Assembly (NCBI GenBank): GCA_034509425.1
Contig: JAVTVJ010000343.1
Coordinates: 1,824,501 to 1,888,500, forward strand
Source of the DNA: Eopsaltria australis
Taxonomy: Eukaryota; Chordata; Aves; Passeriformes; Petroicidae
Length of the DNA: 64,000 nt
Direction: 5' to 3'
This document shows positions 55,265 to 64,000 of this stretch, in pieces. Numbering within the stretch: the stretch's first letter is position 1; each line of letters starts with the position of its first letter. The notes below the pieces were generated by a model that was given only the letters and a program-made list of their open reading frames with translations, was not told where the DNA came from and searched no databases. A program made the position numbers and the translations under genes.

Positions 55265-58200
55265 AGAGCTATAGAGGAGCCGTGAAGGTGTGTTCCTGGC
55301 GCCGCGGTGTCTCGTCATGGCTCTGCTCCTGACAGCTCAATGCATCTGCTTCCACTTCAGAACAATTTTCTGTCAGGTCGCTCCGCACCATTTCAGTGAC
55401 AGCACAAACAGAAAGCACGTACGCCGCACTTGCCTGATTCCAGCTGATCCACAGAGGACCTTCCCGCAGAGCCCCCAGCGCCGCCTCCCTCCCGGGCTGT
55501 GCCGTGCCATCTGCGCCCGCTGCACTTTCATCTCTTTAATTCTGCTCGCAGGCATTGTCTGTTTCACCAGATACAGTGCTAACTGCATTTCACGTGACAA
55601 AGTGCATGTTATTTCATACATCAAGATGCTAACTCACATGATTCAGTTTGTTTACCTTTTAATCTGTTTATTGATTACTACTGGAAATTGCCATCAGAGC
55701 AAGGGACTGCCCAGGGTACCCACAGAGTGCTGTTTGGGAAAGGGAGGCATTGGCAGACACATCACACAAGTTTGCAGCAGCTTGAGTGGTTCATACAGGT
55801 GTTAGCACAGTTTAGTTTTACTTTTGTTGGAATAGGCAGTGGGACATCCTTATTGTAAGCGTGGCTTTGATTTACTGGCTTGTACATTGTCTGTGTTTAT
55901 TAATCCGGCTTCATGCTTATAGTAGGAAAGATCTCTTGCTGTTATAAAAGCTTTACTTTCACAATGAAAAGCAAAAAAAGTAATTTGAAAAAAATGAGAA
56001 TTTTCACTGTATCGTAAATTTAGCTCCATATTCTAGGGATCCCCTGAAAATCATGAAGTCATATTTTCATACTTGATTTTCTGACCTGTCTTGGTCATCA
56101 GAGAAGCATTTCCAGAAAATATTTATGTGACTATTTCTGTAAGTGGATCCCTTGCAAGAAATGTTATAGGTCTTCTGTAGTAAATATGATCAAAAATCAA
56201 AATGGTTGGAGGGAAGATCATAAATACATTAATAAATATTTGTCCATAATTTTCATTGCTCCTCTGATTTGACAGACAATTTCAGAAGATTTAAAAAAAA
56301 GTTATATTCTATTGTTGATGTTTTATTTTGATGGAAATTCTCTGTTAGTGCAGAGAATCTTATTCTTGCATACTTTTTAAATTTTCCCTGACTCAGTCCA
56401 TTTAGCAGTACTGTAAAATCTGTGTTCCTCGTTCAGAAGAAAAGTATAAATTTCACCATTCTTCCTAGTAAGTTCTCCAAAACAGCCGAAGTCTTGTTCC
56501 AGTTTTCCCCAATAGTATTTTCCCCTAAAGCACAGGAGACTTAAACACAGACCACCTTGCTGAAATACATTAGTGCGTTACTAAAATAATCTGTTAAAAA
56601 ATCTAGTATTTCCATTAGAAAAAGAAAGGAAGTTTCAGGGCTATATCAGGCAAAGAAATGGTTCACCTTGACATCAACAGCTGTATGGGAATCTCAATAA
56701 CACAAGGAAAGCCTGTGCATGTAGTACATGCAACCATGATGTTCCGAGAGTTAAGTGAAAACATACATCAAAGAGGACACATAGATTTATTTTTTTTTTA
56801 ATTATTTAGAAGTAGCCTCATTGAAGATTTAAGGATTATAAAATACAAACATGTTTGACTGAGAGTGGTTTTCTTTGGGAAGCGGGGCTAGTCACTCACC
56901 TACATGCATTATGTTAATAATAATTTCTCAGAATCTATTCCATTACGGGTTAGACTCTCTTTATAAGGGCTGTGTCATCAGGGCCTTGGCTGAATATCTC
57001 TGTCTCTAAATCCATTAATTAGTGAATGAATATCTCAGCTGTCAAGTGATTTATTATCTGAAATCAATAGTCCATTGAGGATGTGTTTTTCCACAGCCTT
57101 TTCCAGGACTGCTTAGCAACCGTCCCCATAAACCAGGTCCACCAGAGGCATTATACCTTGCTCATGTGGGCACTTTAATGGCAGCAATTTAGCTGTGCAG
57201 GTCTGAACTTTGGTTAGCATTTTAAGGCCCTTACTATGTTAGCTGTTGTGTCTGCACAATTTGTTTTATTTAATTGTAAAGAGTTGAGAAAGGGAACAGG
57301 TACTGTCAGCTGCCTAATATTCCAGGACTCCAGGAATGGTAGGAGCAGCAGATTGCCTGGCTATAGATGCAGAACATGAGGGAAGGAGCATAACTATTTT
57401 TTAATCTTCAAAAGCAGCCCCATAAATGAAGTGCTGATTTCAGAGTGATGAACTCTGCTTTTCTGGGGTTTCCTTAGGCCACACTCAGCGTCAGTCACAG
57501 CACCAGTCACAGTTATTCCAGCGTGAAGCCCTGAGGGAACAATGTGTTGCTGCTTCTGTGGATTACAGGCAACCACCTCCCCAAAGCCAGGACTAATCCA
57601 GGCATCAGAGTAATTGCATCCATGTGAACACACTCTCCTAAGGACTTTTCCTAAGGCTTTCCCCAGCCAGCAGGTGTGTACACAGCACTCTGCTCACCAT
57701 GAGTAAGCATCTCTAGCAGATCCAGCCCAGGAGCTCTGGAGAGAGAGGTTTTAGCAGCACTGCAGGGCATAAGAATTAACTATCATAACCAAAACAGGAC
57801 CTGTCACAGAGTACTGCAGGAGGGCTAAGTGATGTTTCTAGCTCCAGAGGGATATATATTACCCAGGAAGACTGATAACCCATGAAGTTAATTTCTGCTA
57901 TTACTTCAAAGTGCCCTTCTGTTCATAAGACAGGCAAAATCAAGAGGGGCTGCCCAGAGACTGGTTGTACTTGTTTTTCTGTTTCAGGTGATCTGGATAT
58001 TGCTGAAAAATTACATTGTTGGGAACATTTTCTGAAAATCCAGCATTTGAGATGACAGACTGGTCTCCTTCTCTTAACGCTTAGAACAATCTAATTGTTT
58101 AATAGCTAAGCAACATGTTTAATGTTTAAACAGTAAATCCCCTCTTTAGCTCACTCTGAACCAGGACACTTAGTCATTGAATGATTTCTGAGGCTGTGTC

Positions 58201-60847
58201 CCCACGCTGGCTGTCAAAAGTAGCCACTGTTCTCAAGCTTAGCACCTGTCACTGCCATGAATACAGAAATACTAATTTAAATGTTTAACTTTGGGGGCAA
58301 AAAAAGTTAATGACTAAAAGATTGCCTCCAGTTTTAGCCTTACAATGCCATCAACAACAATGAGAATTTTCCTTTGAAAGCAGAGTTTGATAGACAATGG
58401 CAGATGTGATAAACATATATCTTAATGCTTTCCCATGAGTTCAAGCATTGAAATTGGAGGCTGAAGTGATTCTTTTAGTGCTGTAGCCCATATTTACAAC
58501 ACTTACAACCTTTGAAGCATAGAGGTGTAACCTCTGTTTGCAAAGGGCAAGGTAAAGACTGACCCAGTCCTGCTAAGCTGCATTTCCGACTCACCCTTTG
58601 CCACTAATGGCACAAGTGCGTTGAACAAGAGCTGCTTTCAAAAATGCTGAGGGGTTGTGGATATTTTTCCTGAACAGATTTCACTTAAAAATAAATGCTA
58701 CAATGTTTCTCAAGCAGTTCTGAAGCAAGCAAAAAATGTGTCCATTTTGTGCTCTGTCTCAAAGAAAATCAACTACCACGTTACTCTCAGTAAAGCACAA
58801 CCTAACCCCTGCTTTCCCTTTCACCGACATGAGCTGGTTTGAATAGGTACAGCAGGTCACATCAAGGCCCTTGATAAGAACTTTACTAAGAGGGCTCAGA
58901 TCTTAAGCAGCAGTCTAGAAATGTCTACTGGGATTCCTTACAGAATGCCATCTTGTAGCAGTGATGAAGGTCAGTTTATAACAGTACCTGGAACAGCATT
59001 ACTTTGTGGTATAGGGAGCTGTTAATCCCACGGCCCCTTTCTCATCTGTACCTTGTTTCTGACACCCTCTTCTTTCTCCTCCTTATCCCAAGAACCCACC
59101 TGCAAATTACAAATGAATGCACCCAATGCTTTCTCAGGTCATCACTAGCTACAAGGAACCATCCTTGAGCAAAGCCATAAAAAGTTACCTTAGATTCTCT
59201 ACAAACCTCAAAGCTGACTCTGTATTGGGTGATGCTATATGTATCCCACTGAAGCCAGGGAAGTGTTCCTGGCAGCTGAAGTAGCCCCAGTAGAAAGAAG
59301 GTGTTTTGCATTTTGAATTGCACTGAAAGGTATTTGTGAATTGCTGCAGTGAATCAGAGAATTAAGTGTCTGTAGACTAATGCTGTGTATGCAGGACTTC
59401 AATAGTAAGCATATGTTATCTAGAAAAATAATTAACTTGGAATAGGTGGTAATTTTTATAGACTATATATAACTTTCTGTTAGGATTCAGAAAGATGCAT
59501 TTTAAGAATTGTTTACTTCTTCTTTTTACTGGCTTGTGTTTTGTTTATCTCTACTCAGTTTTCCATTACTTATTTCTCTTTATCCAGCTTACCCATTGAA
59601 GTTAATTAGCTATTGCTTGCATCTCTTTTGTCACTATATTTTCACTGAAGAAGGTTCATAAACCCTTCCAGAATCTTTAAGTGCTTATCTCAGCTGCTTG
59701 GCTCTATGACCAATAAGCAGCTGCTGTGAATGTAGGTTTTTCACTTGACTCGGTGGAGTTTGGCTTTTTTATTATGTGTGGTTTGTTTTCAATAAAAATT
59801 AGTCCAGTTCATTGTTCCTATGATTCATGTGCAAAAATAAATCTTCTTCACCTCTTCACATAATCCTGTTCTTGGGAAAGTTAACACAAAACAATCAGGT
59901 AAGAAATTAAAGAAAATCATTCTTTCATTCAAGAAGACATTTCGTGGGAAAGTCCACACTTCCCACTGCTTCTTAAAGAAGAAGTGTGTTTGGTAGAATA
60001 GAGTGAGACTGCGAGAGTTAGAAGAAAGCCTCTGATTTGAAGACACCATAAATTTAGAGTCAAGGGGACTACAGCTGTTAAATTCTGCCTCTGTACTCCA
60101 GAGATAATGGGTACGACATTTAGCTGCACAAGAAACCCTCCCCATCCTGGATTTTAGCACTTCCAAAGTGGAATAACATCAGTGCGTGGGCTTAAGAAGA
60201 GAAAAGTTGCAGTGCTTAGATCATGCAGCAGCCAGGCATGAAAATAATTTTTTTTTCTAGAAAGAGGTTTCTCATTATTTCAAAGATGGTATTTTTGACT
60301 ATGACTCGTTTAACATTCCAAAAGACTATAGAGAAAAAGGTACAACATTTTCATTATCAGAGTTTTCCAAATGAAAAAATGAAAAGTAATAGCAAAAAAT
60401 TGTTGATATTATAAAACTTCTCAAAGAATTTCTGTGGCATTTTCAACTGGGAAGATGCATACAGGAGCTTTCTGGAATGGAAAATGTGGACGTTTCTTTG
60501 GAAAGCTTTGAGAAGAGTGGACGGTTTTGTTAACAAACTAATGGTTCCTCACTGGTATAGAAAAAATTGACATAATGAGGAAGATGTCAGATTTTCTTTG
60601 TGTCAGTGAAATTAACTTTCTCAGCATTTGACAAACTTTTTAAATGCAAGATATACATAACATACCACTGAAAAGATCTGATTAATATTTCCAGTATTGA
60701 CAATCCTTTGGTAATCACAGTATCACTTTGGCTCCAATACCCTCTTCATCTATCTATGCCCTGGTTTTGATTGTACTCAAATGCTAATAGTTTAGTAGAG
60801 AACAAATTTACTGCTTCTTCAATGACTAACAGATAACCTCTTTTCCT

Positions 60848-60960
60848 TTTATATATATATATTTTTAATAGCTACATCGATACATTTACACACAAACACA
60901 CATGCACATATTCATGCACGTATGTATATGAATATACATTTATTTATATTTTCTATATCT
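60848..60960. repeat. AT-rich simple sequence (TA/CA/ATGT words)
   Basis: A (TA)n start grades into ACACAAACACACATGCACAT and then GTATGTATATGAATAT-type words, a cryptic simple repeat similar in style to the block at 52.3 kb. Confidence 0.8.
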
Positions 60961-62769
60961 TCCATGTAATTAGCTCTAAAAAGCAGGCCTATGTTTGAAA
61001 TTATTTTTCCCTTTATAAATGCAAATTTTGCATATAGAATCTGCTCCTGTATTTATAAATCATTTCAGCTAGGCATAGATGCTTAAATGTTAGAGTTCTC
61101 AACTTAATTGCAAGTGTTTATAAGTCATAAAAAGCAGCAGGATTTGATCCCACAATGACGTATGGGCTTCAAAATACGTACATACTTTATAATCAGAGAA
61201 AAGGGTGCACAGGGCAAAAAACCAGCAAACAAACAAAAAACCCATGGGAAAAATAAAAGAACTAAACAAACAAAAAACTACACCCTGAAGAAAACCATCC
61301 TAAGTGCCATGGCAGAAAAGTGCAGAGGAATGGTAAAGTGTGTTCCAATGCCTACAACAAACAAATCCACTCATAGAAGCCATGTTAGGATTGTATTACT
61401 TTATTGAGAAGATTGTATCCATTTCCTTGTAACTTAACCTGCCTCTGATTGCTTTCTTATGCAACAGCCTCTCTTGGAACATTGCATCATGGAAAAAAAG
61501 AGGTGGAGCAGTTATATTGACAGTCATTAACTACCTGCATTTTTTTTTAACTCCTCCTGCGTGACACTCCGTCTATACCTTCTGAGGAAGGAACACGCTA
61601 CCAAAATACAGAACTAGCAAAATTTCTAACATCATTTGCAAGGGGTTATCACCCCTTGATGCATAGAAATAAGCAAATCCCCTTTTCCATTTGCAGGTGC
61701 CTTGGGAAATGCCAGTTCTGAGGAGAGGAGCAGAGGCTGTATATCTGTCCTGTGCAATTAACCTCTGCTTGTCTTGTAGTGAAGTAAAGTTGTCACATAA
61801 GCAGTTTGGTTCTCATCTCAGCTAGACCAGCATGTTGGTGCCAGTCCTGTGGCAGCAAACACCATCCCACAGTGTTTGAAATAAACCAAAGCAGTTGTTT
61901 AACAAAAAACTACCTTAAAGAGAAAAGAGGAATCTGTCTGGTCTGTGTTTTCTATTGCAGAGTCAAATACCTTGAAATTCAAAGCTGTATGAAGTCCAGT
62001 AGTGAAGAGCTAACAAATTTTTGATCCTGCATGCAGTCCAGTCCTAGCAGCAGGATTTCCAGACTAGCTCAGTACCACACACATATGAGCAGATGCATTC
62101 TTAAGGCAAAATAGGTGGATTTCTTAAATGAACCTGGGCATGGGATTCATGATACAGATGATGATACAGCTGCTCTGATTCTAGAAATTGCTTTTTTAGA
62201 GCCCATGCAAGTATCTTGGTACAGAACTACAGTAAAAAGTATCACCATGTTTTTAACAACTGCTCCCAAGTTCAGCCCTAGCATCACATAAAATGTGTTC
62301 AGATGTTGGTCTAAAAAAGACCAAAATATCTTAAACCCCCTTTGACTCCTCAGAAAAATGTAATCATAATTTTATTTTTGGGGTGCCTCATCTGTCCTGT
62401 AGCAATGTCACTTTGGGATCTCTTTAGGGCTCCTGGAAAGCAGCAGGCACTTCAAAAAAACCTCCTTGTTGCTACCCAGCTCCATCAATCACTGCCTGTT
62501 GATGTTGCCTCATAGAGCTGAGCACAAAAGACGTCCCGCCTTGATAAGCTGGGCACGTCTGAAGCCAAATGTGGTGGATTCAAATCCTACATTTTCCCAC
62601 AGCTACTATTAAAATATCACAGACCAGCCTAGGAAAGGTGCCTCCTCCTCCATGGCTCATTGTAGGTACCTCTTTTCCTGAAGTTCTTCTTACAGTGCTG
62701 GGATGGAATATGAGTTTTGACCCTTGCTAGGAAACCTGTAGGTGTGTGCATTCTCCAGGTATTTTCCCC

Positions 62770-62858
62770 TACTCACTAGAGGGGAGTCATGGATGAGGCT
62801 TTGGAATAGATGACCTCCAGAGGTCCCTTCTCAACCATTCTGTGATTCTGTGATGATA
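62770..62858 (+). mobile_element. CR1 3' end with terminal octamer repeats
   Basis: AGATGACCTCCAGAGGTCCC is followed by CAACC and then ATTCTGTGATTCTGTG, the diagnostic CR1 3' terminus with its 8-bp tail repeats. The body upstream is too diverged to trace. Confidence 0.8.
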
Positions 62859-64000
62859 TGGGATTTTACCTATCACCTTTGTGGTGGTTGCCTCTCTGGG
62901 AGCATTTGATGAAGCCCTCTCTCCTGGGACTGGGACTCAGGATTATCTCACCTGTATCACACTAAAATAGAATGAACAGAGAGATACAAATTGCCAAAAT
63001 CACAAGGGTCAAAAGAACGGCAGGTTCAGATGCAGTTTTTGGAAACAGGCATAATTGTTATGATTCAGAGCTGGCACTGGGCAGAGAAGTTGGCTTCCAG
63101 CACAGGAGGTCACCCAAATTCTGGGTTTGAACTGTCCAGTTTACCCTGAGAAATCATACCCAAATGCTTCTGTGTAAGGCCAAAACCAGAAAGTATGTAA
63201 GTCTCCTCACTGTAGAAAATCAAGCAATTGACCAAACCTGCAATTACTGCAGGATCCAGATAATCTCCACATACAGAGAGGAGAAGTTTGGAGCTGTTTG
63301 AAGAGAAAATCCTGCTTTGCTGAGCTCAGTTTCAAAAAAGAATCCAAATCCAAATATGATTTCACCCTACATTATGCTACTGCCAGTGTGGAGATTTTTT
63401 GGTTATAGATAAGGATCAGCCAGGGTTTATTGCAAAGTTTATTTTGTAGTAAGCCTGTAGCAGCAATTAGAGTTCCAAAACAGTTTTCACATACTAGTAA
63501 TTTAAAGAAAAGTACATCTCTGAAGATGTAATTTTCCATTTTTAATCTCTATCCAAAGATATTCATTAACTTTGAGCAAATTCCTGTCAAACAGTTATAA
63601 TTGTATGAAAAAGATACTTTTGCAGATGTAAAAAAAGATGACTGCTGACTTTTTCCTGTCTCTTCTATAAGATAAGCCAAAAGAGATGACCTCTAAAGAC
63701 TGGTACATAAATAACAACTCAGGAACTTGTTCATAAATGCACTATAAAATTAAACTGGAAAAGAACTAAATCATAAATCCTGAATTTTTGGGTAATAAGA
63801 ATGCACAGTAGAAAGCAGCAGTAAGGTATTTCAATTCTTTTCAAATCACAACCTGCTTCCTAAAATGATACCTGAGGTCACAAAGCTAATACATGTGGAA
63901 TTGGAGCTCAGTTTTAGCTCAGATGTGAGAGCATAGGTGATTTCAGCCTCAGTGCAAAAGTTTTAGCTATAAACAATATTAAAATAGTTCCTTTTGTTAT

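Larger units (their letters stand above)
53041..64000. other. Intergenic sequence upstream of SLC9A2
   Basis: No exon was recognised on either strand. SLC9A4, the mammalian neighbour, was looked for and not seen. It contains a GC-richer patch at 55.1-55.5 kb with a G4 motif, a candidate conserved element at 56.9-57.3 kb, AT-rich simple sequence at 60.85-60.96 kb, an AAAC-rich tract at about 61.2-61.28 kb and a CR1 3' end at 62.8 kb. Confidence 0.6.

Noticed and set aside
55290..55805. 171-codon plus-strand open frame with a hydrophobic start and a mid-frame hydrophobic segment
   Set aside because: No family resemblance, no promoter certainty and no conserved domain. It fits a chance frame in a GC-richer patch, and is kept only as part of a finding.
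53041..64000. SLC9A4 exons expected beyond SLC9A2
   Set aside because: No NHE motifs were seen on either strand. It is presumably to the right of the window or lost.

Overview
This is vertebrate nuclear DNA, almost certainly from a bird. It has spliced genes with GT-AG introns, CpG-depleted AT-rich non-coding sequence, two sharp CpG islands, several CR1-type LINE fragments (the dominant avian retroposon) and one solo LTR that resembles an avian endogenous-retrovirus family. There is no bacterial or plasmid architecture.

Two protein-coding genes lie in the window, facing each other tail to tail. On the plus strand, 5379-12015, is MFSD9, an orphan major-facilitator transporter. Six coding exons give an uninterrupted 454-residue frame, starting inside a CpG island at about 5.17-5.66 kb. 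On the minus strand, 51924 down to 20327, is SLC9A2 (NHE2), an epithelial Na+/H+ exchanger. Twelve coding exons give an uninterrupted 809-residue frame, starting in a second CpG island at about 51.4-52.3 kb. All exon phases agree across every junction I reconstructed, so both genes look intact. The same convergent MFSD9/SLC9A2 pair is found in mammals (human 2q12, with TMEM182 beyond MFSD9 and SLC9A4 beyond SLC9A2), so this is conserved synteny. Neither TMEM182 nor SLC9A4 exons were recognised here.

Layout: 1-5.2 kb is intergenic with a CR1 fragment at the left edge and a G-quadruplex-type motif. 5.2-12.0 kb is MFSD9. 12.0-14.8 kb holds its 3' UTR and downstream sequence. 14.8-15.8 kb is a solo LTR carrying a degenerate array with a 44-52 bp period. 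15.8-20.3 kb separates the two gene ends and probably includes the SLC9A2 3' UTR. 20.3-51.9 kb is SLC9A2. 52.3-53.05 kb is a very AT-rich cryptic simple-sequence block with a diverged internal duplication. 53-64 kb is intergenic, with one GC-richer patch near 55.1-55.5 kb, a stretch near 56.9-57.3 kb that reads like a conserved regulatory element, and a CR1 3' end near 62.8 kb.

I found no CRISPR array, operon, toxin system or other undescribed machinery. The items worth a second look are non-coding: simple repeats placed against SLC9A2 splice sites, G4-capable runs, short tandem duplications and the repetitive LTR.
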